NCBI GenBank assembly: GCA_026399875.1
Contig: JAPLQF010000019.1
Span: 111,172-175,171 of the forward strand
DNA length: 64,000 nucleotides
DNA from: Burkholderiales bacterium
Lineage (GTDB): Bacteria > Pseudomonadota > Gammaproteobacteria > Burkholderiales > Burkholderiaceae_E
Direction: 5' to 3'
The notes beneath the pieces were generated by a model, which made no database searches, was not told the DNA's origin, and worked only from the letters and a program-made list of their open reading frames with translations. Below, piece after piece: positions 9,393-19,029 of the stretch; the stretch's first letter is position 1; every line of letters starts with the position of its first letter. The translations under genes were made by a program, and so were the position numbers.

Positions 9393-10079
9393 TCAGTGAA
9401 TCGTCGGGCGCCCGCGGCGGGCGCGGCGCCCGCGAAAGAGGGTCTGCATGACCCTCGTTGTGCCGACGTTGACCATGTCCTGCCCGATCACATGGGCTTC
9501 GCCTTCGACGATATCAAGCGTGACATCGGTGCCGACGGCGAGCAGACCGCGGTAGGCGCGCATGCCGTAGACGGTTGGCACGACGCTGTCGAACTCGCCA
9601 TGCATCAGGTGAATCACGCTCGACACCCGCTCATCGGGGGCGATGGGGCGCATCAGCCTCGCGCCATAGGCGGCAACGATAGACATGCTGGTTGGCTGCA
9701 GGCGTGCACATTCCAGGGCCACTGTGGCGCCCTGCCCATGGCCAATCAGCACGGTCTGCTGTGGACCGATACCGATCTGGTCCTGAAGCGCGGCGATGCG
9801 GGTGAGGATGAGCTCGCAGGCGGCTTGCAGCCGCTGAGTGCTCTGTCCATCGACGTCGCTGGGATCGAACCAGTCTGTGTGCCTGCCGAGGTGACGCAGG
9901 CCCTGCAGCACGATGCCGGTGGCGCCCGGAAACTTCAATTGCCAGGCGATCGCCACCGGCGCGAAGGCTTCCGGCGAGGAGCCGGCCGGGTGCATGAAGA
10001 TCAGCAGGCGAGGTGGCGCCTTCGGTGATATCGGCGGCAGTTCCAGCCAGAGCTGTTCGGTTTCAGGGGCGTTGGACAT
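9393..10079 (-). CDS. YpfH-like serine esterase homologue, nucleophile replaced by Gly
   Basis: A 228-residue alpha/beta hydrolase of the phospholipase/carboxylesterase type. The fold landmarks are present: an HPAG oxyanion segment near 30, Asp164 in HGEFDSVVP and His196 in EGEAHVIGQ. The nucleophile elbow, however, reads GHGQGA (113-118) where GHSQGA is expected, so the catalytic serine is Gly115. The codon is an unambiguous GGG on the coding strand. The C-terminus is Arg-rich. It converges on hemL; a small hairpin (CTGAGC-GGG-GCTCAG, 9382-9396) carries both stop codons. It is probably catalytically dead or repurposed, unless the base is an assembly error. Confidence 0.8.
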   Translation of the reverse strand: MSNAPETEQLWLELPPISPKAPPRLLIFMHPAGSSPEAFAPVAIAWQLKFPGATGIVLQGLRHLGRHTDWFDPSDVDGQSTQRLQAACELILTRIAALQDQIGIGPQQTVLIGHGQGATVALECARLQPTSMSIVAAYGARLMRPIAPDERVSSVIHLMHGEFDSVVPTVYGMRAYRGLLAVGTDVTLDIVEGEAHVIGQDMVNVGTTRVMQTLFRGRRARRGRPTIH

Positions 10080-10123
10080 GGGGGACCGAAAGTGAAGTGC
10101 GAGCGGATGCCGAGCCGAACAGG

Positions 10124-12043
10124 CTAGCGAAAACGGGACTCATCGGGTTTGGTCAGCGCGACAACGCCGCCTTCGCCCACCCGTTCGACGACGCGTCGGC
10201 CGAGGTCGTTGTTGGCCTCGACCGCAGCGAGCGCTTCGCGCGGCGTCAATGCCGCGCCATCGAGCTTGAACTGGGGCTTGTCCAGCAAGGCATCCGGCAG
10301 GCTTGCGCAAAAGGCCCGCAGGCGGTTCGCCACATCGGCGTCGGTGTCGCCCCACTGGTCGACCAGTGGCGGTTTGAGCGTCTTGCCTGCTGCATTGGTA
10401 GGCAGCGCCTGCGTAAAGACGATGTATTCGGGCACCTCATAGGGTGCCAGATGCGCAGCACAGTGCGCCCGGATCTCCTGCGCACTCACCGACTGGCCCG
10501 GTTTGAGCACCAGCACCGCCTTCAGTCGCTCTGAAAAGAGATGGTCGGGCACGCCAACGACCGCTGCGCGCAGCACCGCCGGATGCAGGTAGAGCTTGTT
10601 CTCGACCTCGATGCAATAGACGTTCTGGCCGCCGCGCACCACCATGTCCTTCTTGCGGTCGAGCAGCCAGAGGTAGCCTTCTTCGTCGATCCGGGCCCAG
10701 TCGCCCGACAGCACGAAGCCGTCGCGACGGAAGACTTCAGCGGTCTTGGCGGGCTCGTCCCAGTAGCCGGCGTTGGTCTGCTGCCCCCGGTAGGCCACTT
10801 CGCCGATCTGATTCGGCTCGGTCAATTCATGGCCCTGGTCGTCGAAGATCGCGATGTCGGTGTTCGGGGTGGCCAGCCCGCAACTGGTGATCTTGCGAAT
10901 CGCATCTTCGGTGGGCAAGGCAAAGCCCAATGCAGTGCTCTCCGAGACACTGCCGCCATTGACCATTGCCACCGGTGAAAAACACCGGTGCAGCTGGTTG
11001 ATGTAGGTCTCGGATGCGGCATGGCCACCGAAAAGGATTTTTTTCAACGACGAGCAATCATGCTGGGCGAACTCGGGGTGATTCATCATCATCCAAAGCA
11101 TGATCGGTGCCGCCACCGTCCAGGTGGCGCGCTCGGTTTCGATCAGCCTGATCGCGTCGAGCGGCGCGAAGGCCCGCATGATCACGCACTTGCCACCGGT
11201 CATCAGCGCCGGCATGAAGTCGGTATAGACCGCGGTGTTGTGATAGAGCGGTGGCATGCAGATGTTGATGTCATCAACGCTCAGCCCCTTGGCGGCATGG
11301 ATGATGTTCTGCGCGCAGCCCAGCGCATTGATGTGCATGGCCATCGTTCCCTTGGGGACGCCGGTGGTGCCCGAGGTAAACGAGATCGCGCACAGGTCCC
11401 ATTCGTCGATCGCGGTGTACACCGGTGCCTCGACTCCTTCGCGGTTGAGTTCGGCAAAGGCCAGCGTCTGCGGCGGGACGTCCCCCTCGGTCATGAACAC
11501 CTGCCTGACACTCGACAACTGGCTGCGCACCGAGGCGAGTTTGTCCTGCCAGAGGTCAGGTGACACGACGATGCCTTTTGCGCTGACCTTGTTGATCTGT
11601 GCGGCCAGGCCATCGGCGGTCAGGCCGAGGTTCACCGGCACCGCGATTCCGCCCAGCGACACGATCGCCAGATAGCTGATGACGTATTGCGGGCAGCCCA
11701 GCGTGAGCAGGCAAAGCCGGTCGCCCTTTTCGAAGCCGAAGTCACGCCGCAGCCTTGCTGCCACCCGCTGCACCTGCTCGCCCACCTGGCCCCAGGTCAG
11801 GCGCTGCCCACCAGGATGAAACACATAGGCCTCGCGATCGGGATAGCGCGCCACGTTGTCTGCAAGCAGCTCGACGATATTGGCCGCGCGCTCGGTGTAG
11901 ACCCAGATGTCGGAGCCTTCCCAGGCGATGCCTCGACCTCGCGGCGCACTGATTCGCTCGACCTGCCGGCCCAGCTCCGGGTAGACCTCCCGCCAGGACT
12001 TGCACGTGCCGCGGGTAGGTCCCTGAATGTCCCATGCGCTCAT
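10124..12043 (-). CDS. AMP-forming acyl-CoA synthetase / aryl-AMP ligase
   Basis: A 639-residue member of the ANL superfamily. It shows the P-loop-like SFTSGTTGVPKGT (about 220-232), LYHNTAVYTDF, the A5-like region GGSVSESTALGFALP, the A7 segment LSGDWARIDEEGYLWLLDR, the hinge with MVVRGGQNVYCIEVE, and the C-terminal acyl-adenylating lysine in NAAGKTLKPPL. The organisation is closest to EntE-like aryl-acid and medium-chain ligases. There is an extra C-terminal stretch of about 90 residues (about 550-639) beyond the usual end. The substrate is unknown. The gene stands alone, 50 bases upstream of DUF1841 on the same strand. Confidence 0.88.
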   Translation of the reverse strand: MSAWDIQGPTRGTCKSWREVYPELGRQVERISAPRGRGIAWEGSDIWVYTERAANIVELLADNVARYPDREAYVFHPGGQRLTWGQVGEQVQRVAARLRRDFGFEKGDRLCLLTLGCPQYVISYLAIVSLGGIAVPVNLGLTADGLAAQINKVSAKGIVVSPDLWQDKLASVRSQLSSVRQVFMTEGDVPPQTLAFAELNREGVEAPVYTAIDEWDLCAISFTSGTTGVPKGTMAMHINALGCAQNIIHAAKGLSVDDINICMPPLYHNTAVYTDFMPALMTGGKCVIMRAFAPLDAIRLIETERATWTVAAPIMLWMMMNHPEFAQHDCSSLKKILFGGHAASETYINQLHRCFSPVAMVNGGSVSESTALGFALPTEDAIRKITSCGLATPNTDIAIFDDQGHELTEPNQIGEVAYRGQQTNAGYWDEPAKTAEVFRRDGFVLSGDWARIDEEGYLWLLDRKKDMVVRGGQNVYCIEVENKLYLHPAVLRAAVVGVPDHLFSERLKAVLVLKPGQSVSAQEIRAHCAAHLAPYEVPEYIVFTQALPTNAAGKTLKPPLVDQWGDTDADVANRLRAFCASLPDALLDKPQFKLDGAALTPREALAAVEANNDLGRRVVERVGEGGVVALTKPDESRFR

Positions 12044-12093
12044 GGGTGGCTCCTGTCAGAAAAGCGATTCTCTATCAGCCCGGCCACGTCCGC

Positions 12094-12519
12094 TCACACC
12101 GACCTCAGTACCCGGTCCAGATAAAGCTCGTTGGATGGCGGTGTGCCGTTGCGCTGGGCTTCCCAGAGCGTTTCGGCCAGCGCGTCGATCACGCGATGCG
12201 CTGCGTCGTGTTCGTCGCCGGTGGCGCGCAGCAAGGCTTGCCAGGCGGCCCGGATGCCGGGAGGCTGGTCGATCTGAAGCTGCTCGGTGACCGACAGATG
12301 CATGCTCAGATGCAGGAAGGGGTTGGCGCCTGGCCCGTCGGCGCTGAAGTCGGTGCTCAGTGCGGTCTGCTGATCACTGAGGAGCGCGTGATATTCCGGA
12401 TGACGGGCGATCCAGTCGATGGCGATCGCCTCGATCGGCGTGATCGGCTGGGCGGCCTTCTGTTTGTGCCAGGCTTCGCAAAAGAAGCGTCGGACTTCGT
12501 CACGGCTCGGATTGAACAT
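12094..12519 (-). CDS. DUF1841 family protein
   Basis: A 141-residue protein of a betaproteobacterial and gammaproteobacterial family without known function. It begins MFNPSRDEVRRFF and carries the family landmark HPEYHALL and the conserved NPFLHLSMHLSVTEQLQID. The start at 12519 was chosen because it matches the family N-terminus; it overlaps the end of nth by 20 bases. Position directly after nth is the usual one in Burkholderiales, suggesting co-expression. No membrane segment or signal peptide is visible. Confidence 0.88.
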   Translation of the reverse strand: MFNPSRDEVRRFFCEAWHKQKAAQPITPIEAIAIDWIARHPEYHALLSDQQTALSTDFSADGPGANPFLHLSMHLSVTEQLQIDQPPGIRAAWQALLRATGDEHDAAHRVIDALAETLWEAQRNGTPPSNELYLDRVLRSV

Positions 12520-13198
12520 GTCGCTTTCGTCGTGGGGCGGCCGGCGCTGCGCCAGCCGCGCCGGGAGCCGTTGTCTTGGGTTTGTAGGGGCACAGGTCGG
12601 CCACCGGGCATCGCCAGCATTCGGGCTTGCGCGCTTTGCAGACATAGCGCCCATGCAGGATCAGCCAATGATGGGCATCGATCAGGAAGGGCGCGGGGAT
12701 GGCCTTGAGCAGACCCTGTTCGACCGCAAGCGGTGTCTTGCCGGTGGCCAGTTTCAGTCGGTTCGCAACCCGGAAGATATGCGTATCGACCGCCATGGTC
12801 GCCTCGCCGAAGGCGGTATTGAGCACGACATTGGCGGTTTTGCGCCCGACGCCGGGCAGGGCCTCGAGCGCGTCGCGCTCGCGCGGCACCTCGCCCTGGT
12901 GAAGCTCGAGCAGCATCGTGCAGGTCTCGATCAGGTGGCGGGCTTTCGAGTGATACAGACCGATGGTCCGGATGTGGGCTTCGAGTCCGTCGACACCGAG
13001 CGCCGCGATGTCGGCTGGCGTGCGGGCCACCGCAAAGAGCTTGCGGGCGGCGATATTCACGCTGCGATCTGTGGCCTGTGCCGACAGCAGCACCGCCACC
13101 AGCAGTTCAAAGGGTGTTGAAAATTCGAGCTCGGTGGTGGGCGTCGGATTGGCTGCCCGAAACCGCGTGAAGAGTTCAAGGCGATCGGCGAGCTTCAT
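12500..13198 (-). CDS. nth: endonuclease III
   Basis: A 232-residue DNA glycosylase/AP lyase that removes oxidised pyrimidines in base excision repair. The helix-hairpin-helix LPGVGRKTANVVL contains the catalytic lysine, the essential aspartate follows in VDTHIFRVANR, and the C-terminal cluster motif is C-x6-C-x2-C-x5-C (CKARKPECWRCPVADLC), which binds a [4Fe-4S] cluster. A basic, Ala/Pro-rich tail of about 25 residues extends beyond the usual end. Its ATG overlaps the rnfB-like stop by four bases and its 3' end overlaps DUF1841, so the three form one translationally coupled unit. Confidence 0.97.
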   Translation of the reverse strand: MKLADRLELFTRFRAANPTPTTELEFSTPFELLVAVLLSAQATDRSVNIAARKLFAVARTPADIAALGVDGLEAHIRTIGLYHSKARHLIETCTMLLELHQGEVPRERDALEALPGVGRKTANVVLNTAFGEATMAVDTHIFRVANRLKLATGKTPLAVEQGLLKAIPAPFLIDAHHWLILHGRYVCKARKPECWRCPVADLCPYKPKTTAPGAAGAAPAAPRRKRHVQSEP

Positions 13199-13944
13199 GT
13201 CGGAGGGTTCAGTCGAGCGCGTGCGCGGGCGACAGCGGCCTCGATCATCACGCGCTTGCGCTCGGCACCGGTCTGTGGCGCGGGGGCGTCGGCAGCGGGC
13301 TTTGCCGATGTCATTGATGAGGAGATGGATGGGGAGCTTGACAGCGGGGTGGACGACGGGACGGATGTCCTGGCGCCAGCGCCGTGCTCAGCGAGCCGCG
13401 AGCGCTCCGAGCGCGCCAGTCGCGCCAGTCTTGCGTCACGCCGGATCAAGCGCTCACGCGCGGCGTCGGCGTCCTTGCGTGTCCACCCGACGAGTGCGGC
13501 CGGCGGCTCGATCATCTCGATACAGTCGACCGGGCAGGGTGGCAGGCAAAGCGCGCAACCGGTGCAAAGCTCGGCGATGATCGCGTGCAGCCGCTTCGGG
13601 CCGCCTGCAATCGCATCCACCGGACAAGCCCTGATGCAATGCGTGCAGCCAATGCACAGGTCGGCCACGATGCGGGCGATTTTGCGCGGCGCCTCGACGC
13701 CGCAGGAGGCATCGAGCGGCACAAGCGCCCGGCCCGTGACAGCCGACAGCAGGACAATGCCGGCTGCGCCACCCGGCGGACAGCGATTGATCGGCGCCTG
13801 CTGGTCGACGATCGCCTCGGCATAGGGTTTGCACCCTGTGAATCCGCATTGCGTGCACTGGGTCTGGGGCAACAGGCGATCGACCTGTCTGACCCGTTCG
13901 TCGCGATCAGTCTGATTCGGGGCGCTTGGGTCTGGGTCGGGCAC
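13195..13944 (-). CDS. rnfB: RnfB-like iron-sulfur protein (orphan)
   Basis: A 249-residue protein with an Fe4S4 domain (QCTQCGFTGCKPYAEAI with a fourth Cys in INRCPPGG) and two ferredoxin motifs, CIGCTHCIRACPVDAI and CTGCALCLPPCPVDCIEM. It lacks the N-terminal membrane helix of true RnfB, and no other rnf genes are nearby. After the ferredoxin part comes an Arg/Ala-rich segment and a Ser/Pro low-complexity stretch (about residues 190-215). It is coupled to nth by a four-base overlap. A role in supplying electrons or clusters, perhaps to Nth, is speculation; the orphan rnfB-nth pair is common in Burkholderiales. Confidence 0.85.
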   Translation of the reverse strand: MPDPDPSAPNQTDRDERVRQVDRLLPQTQCTQCGFTGCKPYAEAIVDQQAPINRCPPGGAAGIVLLSAVTGRALVPLDASCGVEAPRKIARIVADLCIGCTHCIRACPVDAIAGGPKRLHAIIAELCTGCALCLPPCPVDCIEMIEPPAALVGWTRKDADAARERLIRRDARLARLARSERSRLAEHGAGARTSVPSSTPLSSSPSISSSMTSAKPAADAPAPQTGAERKRVMIEAAVARARARLNPPT

Positions 13945-13973
13945 CGGGCTCAGCGCTTGGTGGCTTGAAAGGC

Positions 13974-15221
13974 TCAGGCGTGCTCTCTGATGAAATCGCT
14001 GATCTGGGGCCGCACCAGCGTGCGCCAGCGCCGGCCGCTGAAGATGCCGTAATGACCGGCCCCTTCAACGATGGTCTGGCGCTTCATGTGTCCCGGCAGC
14101 TTGCTGCACAGTTCGAGGGCTGCGCTGGTCTGACCGATACCCGAGATATCGTCGAGTTCGCCTTCGATGGTAAAGAGGGCCACCTTCGTGATGTCTTCGG
14201 GTGCGACCGTCATCATGCGTCCCTCGAAGGGCACCTTCCAGATGCCTCGCGCCAGCCGATGCTCCTGGAAAACTGCCTTGATGGTGTCGAGGTAGTACTC
14301 GGCGGGCAGGTCGAGTACCGCGTTGTATTCATCGTAGAAAGCGCGATGAGTGTCGGCGTCTTCGTCGGCGCCGCGCACCAGATTGTTGTAGAACTCGCGG
14401 TGCGATTCGGTATGCCGATCGGGGTTCATCGCCACGAAGCCTGCATGCTGCAGGAATCCCGGATAGACCAGTCGGCCGACGCCCGCATGGCGACCCGGCA
14501 CACGATAGATCACATTGCGCTCGAACCAGCTGTATGGTTTTTCGGTGGCGAGGTTGTTGACCGAAGTCGGGCTGCGACGGGTATCGATCGGCCCGCCCAT
14601 CATGGTCATCGTGCGGGCCTGCTTCGGGTCGTTCAGGCTGGCCATCATCGAGACCGCAGCCAGCACAGGCACGGTCGGCTGGCATACCGACACCAGATGC
14701 ACCTTCGGGCCGAGATGACGAATGAACTCGATGGCATAGCCGATATAGTCGTGCAGATGGAAAGGACCCTTCGAGAGGGACACCTGCCTGGCGTCGATCC
14801 AGTCGGTCACATAGACATCGTGATGCGGCAGCAGCGCCCTGACGGTGTCGCGCAGCAGCGTGGCATGGTGGCCAGACAGGGGCGCAAAGACCAGTACGGT
14901 CGGGTCGGCCGGCCGGCGCGCGGCAGATTTCGGAAACTGTCTGGCAAAGTGAATCAGTCTGCAAAAGGGCTTGTCGATCTCGACCTGCTCGAGCACCGGT
15001 ACCGTCACGCCGTCGATGTCGGTCGAATCCAGCCCCCACTTCGGCTTGTCGTACTCCTTGCCCAAACGGTGCATCAGCTCGAATCCGGCTGCCACCCGCG
15101 GGGCAAACGGCATATAGGCATACGGGCTGTAAGGATGGCTGTAGAGCTTGCCAAGGGTCTGGGCCCAACTCGACAGAGGGTTCAACATAGCTCGTTGAGC
15201 TTCTCGCAGGTGATAGAGCAC
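13974..15221 (-). CDS. phaZ: intracellular polyhydroxyalkanoate depolymerase
   Basis: A 415-residue cytoplasmic PHB/PHA depolymerase of the Ralstonia PhaZ1 type, which mobilises storage polyester. The nucleophile region is VSVCQPTVPVLAAVS, with cysteine in place of serine as in that family. The C-terminal IEGELDDISGIGQT and EGAGHYGIFSGRRW supply the Asp and His. The GTG at 15221 was chosen because it gives the family N-terminus MLYHLREAQRA and has GGAG eight bases upstream; a TTG seven codons earlier is the alternative. No signal peptide. No phasin or synthase genes are nearby. Confidence 0.93.
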   Translation of the reverse strand: MLYHLREAQRAMLNPLSSWAQTLGKLYSHPYSPYAYMPFAPRVAAGFELMHRLGKEYDKPKWGLDSTDIDGVTVPVLEQVEIDKPFCRLIHFARQFPKSAARRPADPTVLVFAPLSGHHATLLRDTVRALLPHHDVYVTDWIDARQVSLSKGPFHLHDYIGYAIEFIRHLGPKVHLVSVCQPTVPVLAAVSMMASLNDPKQARTMTMMGGPIDTRRSPTSVNNLATEKPYSWFERNVIYRVPGRHAGVGRLVYPGFLQHAGFVAMNPDRHTESHREFYNNLVRGADEDADTHRAFYDEYNAVLDLPAEYYLDTIKAVFQEHRLARGIWKVPFEGRMMTVAPEDITKVALFTIEGELDDISGIGQTSAALELCSKLPGHMKRQTIVEGAGHYGIFSGRRWRTLVRPQISDFIREHA

Positions 15222-15396
15222 GCGATTTACTCCGATTGACAAAAGACGTGAATGAGCATTGTCCTTGGCTGACTGCTGCGATGCAAACTGAGCAGGCGTT
15301 CGATGACGCCGGACGGACGACTCGCGCCGTCGGGAGGTGCCAAAACCCGATCGATATCAGCCGGATAGTTGCCCCGATGATCGGTCGGGTGCCTGC

Positions 15397-18300
15397 TCAG
15401 GCGTCCTTCAGGGCCTCTTTGCAGCGTTCGACCCAGCGATGCGTCAGTTTTTCCTGCAGCGAGTTTTGTCCCAGCCTTTGCGCAAGCCCATCAAAATCGA
15501 CCGCATCCAGTGGCTGATCCTGATTGAAGCAGGAGAAGACGTAGCTGCGGATACCGGTGAGCGGGTCGATCTGCAATTGCAGGCATTGCGCGCAGATCTC
15601 CTTCATCATGCACTGCATCGGTGAATTGATCGAACCGATCGCGGTATGCGAGGGGTTCAGAAACGGCGCCAGTTCGTGATGTCGGGCACGGGTCACCGCA
15701 GCCATCATCCGGTCGGATCCGATCACGATAAGCCGATCGACCTCCTGCAACCTGATCGGTCGATCGGCGTCACCGATGGTGTCTGCAGGTGCCTGCAGGC
15801 GCGCACCCTGGGCCCAGGCCTGCATGGCCTGAACGATATTGCCCACGAAGGCACGGTCCTGAGGTCGCGTGGGGACGAAACCGGGGGCCTCATCACAGCA
15901 CCAGACAACGACATCGGCGGCCTGCTCGATCTGTGCCACCTTGAACCGGTCGGCGGTCTTCTTGTAGCCCGCGAAATAGAGCACCCTCGAGCCGCTCGCC
16001 CGCAGCGCCGCGCCGATCGAAAAGAGCACCGCGTTGCCCAGCCCCCCGCCGGCCAGCAGTACGGTCTGTCCACCGACGATCTCGGTCGGCGATCCGGTCG
16101 GGCCCATCATCACGACCGGTTCATCGCGCTGCAGCGTTTCGCACAGATCGGACGAACCGCCCATTTCGAGCACGATCGTCGAGACCAGGCCCTTTTCCCT
16201 GTCGACCCAGGCACCGGTCATTGCCAGACCTTCCATCGCAAGCAGGGTCGACTCTGCGTTCGGACGTTCGACCCGGGTGGCATGCGATGAAAAGTTCTGC
16301 AACCGATAGAACTGGCCCGGCATGAAGCGGCGTGCGGCCATTGGCGCATGAATGACCACCTCCACGATGTCAGGCGCCAGCCGCTCGACGCGCGCCACGC
16401 GGGCTCTCAGGAGTGCATTGAGACGCGTCGAAAAGTCGGCGGGCGATTCGCGGCTTGCCGGCTCGCGTTCGGCCAGAACCCGCGAGACCACCGGATAGCC
16501 TTGACGGGCCGACGCCATCGCCTTGACCACATTGCCGGCGTAGCTCGGATGCACATCGCCGAAACACGAGATCCATCGCTCGCCGGGTCTGCCGGCCATC
16601 AGCACGCGGGCGGCGGCCGGTTTGGGGTTGCCGCGCTCAGGCACGACCGGCTGGCCCGATTCGTCGAGCGAACGGAAGTAGCGCCCATCGAGGACGACAT
16701 GCTCGCCGTCTTCGCGCGCCAGGACGGTATTAGGCTGCGTACCGGCGGCGATGATGACTGTTCGTGCCGCCAACTCGATGTTGTGGTCGTCGCGCCATTG
16801 GCCCTGGGCATCGCGACGCTGGCGGCTGAAGGTAATCGAGCGCACCGCAGAATCAGCATCGACGTCGATGCGTCGCGGCGCCAGGCACTCTGCAAAGCGC
16901 AGGCCTTCTTCAAGCGCCCGGTTCAATTCTTCGTGATTGAGCGTATAGGCCGGACTGTCGATCAGCCGGCGCCGATAAGCAACCGTCACGCCGCCCCATG
17001 ACTGCAGCAACTCGACCAGGCGTGCCGCGCGTGCCTGACCGCGTGCTTCCTCGCGCTCGGCCCTCAGCGCTCTGGCATGCGCGATGAATTCATCGGCCAG
17101 CGCGTTTTCGTCAGCGCGCCATCCGGCACGTACCGCCGCCTCGCCGATGTCGGCAACCAGCGTCTCGTGGCGAGCGAGAAATCGGTCGACCTGACTCACG
17201 TAATAAGCCAGCGCCTCGGTCGCGGTATCAATCGCGGTCAAACCGCCGCCGATCACGACTGCGGGCAGCCGCAACTGCATGTTGGCGATCGAATCGGCTT
17301 GCGCGGCACCGGTGAGTTGCAGGGCCATCAGGAAGTCGCTTGCGGTTCTCACGCCGCGAGCCAGGCCATTGGGAATATCGAGGGTGGTCGGTTTGCCGGC
17401 TCCGATCGCCAGCGCGATATGGTCAAAGCCCAGCTGCCAGGCATCGTCCACGCCCAGTGTGCCGCCAAAGCGCACACCGCCGATCAGCGTGAACTGATCG
17501 CGCCGCTCCAGCAGCAATCGCACGATTTTCAGGAAGTTCTTGTCCCAGCGGACCGTGATGCCGTATTCGGCCACGCCGCCGAAGCCCGATATCGTGCGTG
17601 AATCGAGGGCTTCGTGAAGCGAATCGATTTCGCGCACCGGCGCAAACGGCACGCGGGCGCCGTGCGGATCGACGCCTGACAGCGACGGCTCGAGCGGTTC
17701 GATTTTCAGACCATCGATCGCCACGACAGTGTGCCCGTCGTTCATCAGATGGTGAGCCAGCGTGAACCCCGCCGGGCCGGTGCCGACCACCAGCACCTTG
17801 CGGCCACTGGCCGGTGCCGGCAGCGGCCGGCGCAGATTGAGCGGGTTCCAGCGCGACAGCAGCGAATAGATCTCCAGTCCCCAGGGCAATTCGAGCACAT
17901 CCTTGAGCGTGCGGGTTTCGGCCTGGGGAATGTCGACCGGCGTCTGCGCCTGATAGATGCAGGCCTTCATGCAGTCGTTGCAGATGCGATGTCCGGTGGC
18001 TGCGACCATCGGATTGTCAATCATCATCATTGCCAGCGCCGAGATCGCCAACCCCGAGCGCTTGAGTGTATGAAACTCCGAGATCCGCTCCTCGAGCGGG
18101 CATCCGGACAGGGCATTGCCGAAAGCATCGCGCCGCCAGGGGCCCTTCGCCTCATCGGCCGGCGTCTGACGCAGTCCTGTCGAGCAGGAGTCGGTGCCCT
18201 GCTTGTGGCACAGAAGGCAGTAGTGGGACTCGTCGAGCGCGCCGGCCAGGCCGGTGCCGGTATCGGTCAGCGCAAACGGCGCGCGATCGTGATCGAGCCT

Positions 18301-19029
18301 TCGCCGGATCTGATCGGGCCGGATGATCGTGATGCTCACGCCGTCGTTTTCGTGGCGGACGGTGTCCTTGAGCAGATCGAGCGGATCGATGTTCGAAGGA
18401 TGCCGAAACAGCACACCGTGTCCGTGGCGCTTGCGCCCCGCATCGGTGGTGACCGCCCAGGCGCTGTAAAGGCGGGCGATTTCGAGCCGATCTGAATGGG
18501 TTGATGCATCGGTCTGCCAGCGCAGCACTGCCCGCGCAAAGGCGAGTTCGTCGAAATCGGCGAGATCGTCGGTCTGGATAATGGTCGGGTCGCGATCGGC
18601 CGAATCGCTTGCGATCGCCTGGCGCAAAATCGTGCGCGCAGCATCGGCATCAAATCCGACCAGCGCCTGCGCCGTGACCCCAAGGAGCGCCTGGCGTTTG
18701 ACGAATTTCCATTTGACCCGATACAGCGGATCGAGCCGGGTGTGCGCCACCCTCAGCAGCTCGACAGATTCGGCAATGCCGAAAAGCCGTGCAATGAAGG
18801 CATCGAGATGGGCGCTGACCTCGATCAGCAGGGCGGCTTCGGCGCGTGACTCGATTGCGTCGGGTGCCTGGCGTGCATCGGCATAGCGCTGTCCCAGCCC
18901 GGGGTTGGCCCGCTTCAGGGATTCGAGCCATCGGTCGTCGAGGCGTTTCAGACCGTCGCGCTGATGCAGATCCTCGAAGCTCAGGCCGAAATCGAGGATC
19001 AGGCCGTCCATTCGGCCGTCAGAGGTCAC
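15397..19029 (-). CDS. fused GltD-like/PyrK-like flavin oxidoreductase (NfnB-NfnA type)
   Basis: A 1210-residue polypeptide. Residues 1-265 are a helical region I do not recognise. Residues 271-357 carry seven cysteines (271, 274, 282, 310, 350, 353, 357) in a GltD/NfnB-like iron-sulfur arrangement. Then come two Rossmann motifs (VGTGPAGF, 416-423; [10 protein letters not shown], 592-601) separated by an alpha-helical insertion (about 605-715). A PyrK/NfnA module begins near 875 ([21 protein letters not shown], 991-1001) and ends in Cys1140, 1146, 1149 and 1167, a PyrK-type [2Fe-2S] site. The start GTG overlaps the fdxA stop (GTGA). It probably exchanges electrons between ferredoxin and NAD(P)H; bifurcation is inferred from NfnAB only. 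Confidence 0.85.
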   Translation of the reverse strand: MTSDGRMDGLILDFGLSFEDLHQRDGLKRLDDRWLESLKRANPGLGQRYADARQAPDAIESRAEAALLIEVSAHLDAFIARLFGIAESVELLRVAHTRLDPLYRVKWKFVKRQALLGVTAQALVGFDADAARTILRQAIASDSADRDPTIIQTDDLADFDELAFARAVLRWQTDASTHSDRLEIARLYSAWAVTTDAGRKRHGHGVLFRHPSNIDPLDLLKDTVRHENDGVSITIIRPDQIRRRLDHDRAPFALTDTGTGLAGALDESHYCLLCHKQGTDSCSTGLRQTPADEAKGPWRRDAFGNALSGCPLEERISEFHTLKRSGLAISALAMMMIDNPMVAATGHRICNDCMKACIYQAQTPVDIPQAETRTLKDVLELPWGLEIYSLLSRWNPLNLRRPLPAPASGRKVLVVGTGPAGFTLAHHLMNDGHTVVAIDGLKIEPLEPSLSGVDPHGARVPFAPVREIDSLHEALDSRTISGFGGVAEYGITVRWDKNFLKIVRLLLERRDQFTLIGGVRFGGTLGVDDAWQLGFDHIALAIGAGKPTTLDIPNGLARGVRTASDFLMALQLTGAAQADSIANMQLRLPAVVIGGGLTAIDTATEALAYYVSQVDRFLARHETLVADIGEAAVRAGWRADENALADEFIAHARALRAEREEARGQARAARLVELLQSWGGVTVAYRRRLIDSPAYTLNHEELNRALEEGLRFAECLAPRRIDVDADSAVRSITFSRQRRDAQGQWRDDHNIELAARTVIIAAGTQPNTVLAREDGEHVVLDGRYFRSLDESGQPVVPERGNPKPAAARVLMAGRPGERWISCFGDVHPSYAGNVVKAMASARQGYPVVSRVLAEREPASRESPADFSTRLNALLRARVARVERLAPDIVEVVIHAPMAARRFMPGQFYRLQNFSSHATRVERPNAESTLLAMEGLAMTGAWVDREKGLVSTIVLEMGGSSDLCETLQRDEPVVMMGPTGSPTEIVGGQTVLLAGGGLGNAVLFSIGAALRASGSRVLYFAGYKKTADRFKVAQIEQAADVVVWCCDEAPGFVPTRPQDRAFVGNIVQAMQAWAQGARLQAPADTIGDADRPIRLQEVDRLIVIGSDRMMAAVTRARHHELAPFLNPSHTAIGSINSPMQCMMKEICAQCLQLQIDPLTGIRSYVFSCFNQDQPLDAVDFDGLAQRLGQNSLQEKLTHRWVERCKEALKDA

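Noticed and set aside
15222..15396. Possible small gene or RNA between phaZ and the large flavoprotein gene
   Set aside because: Short frames here lack ribosome binding sites and conserved features, and no strong hairpin was seen; I see nothing definable beyond the phaZ upstream region.
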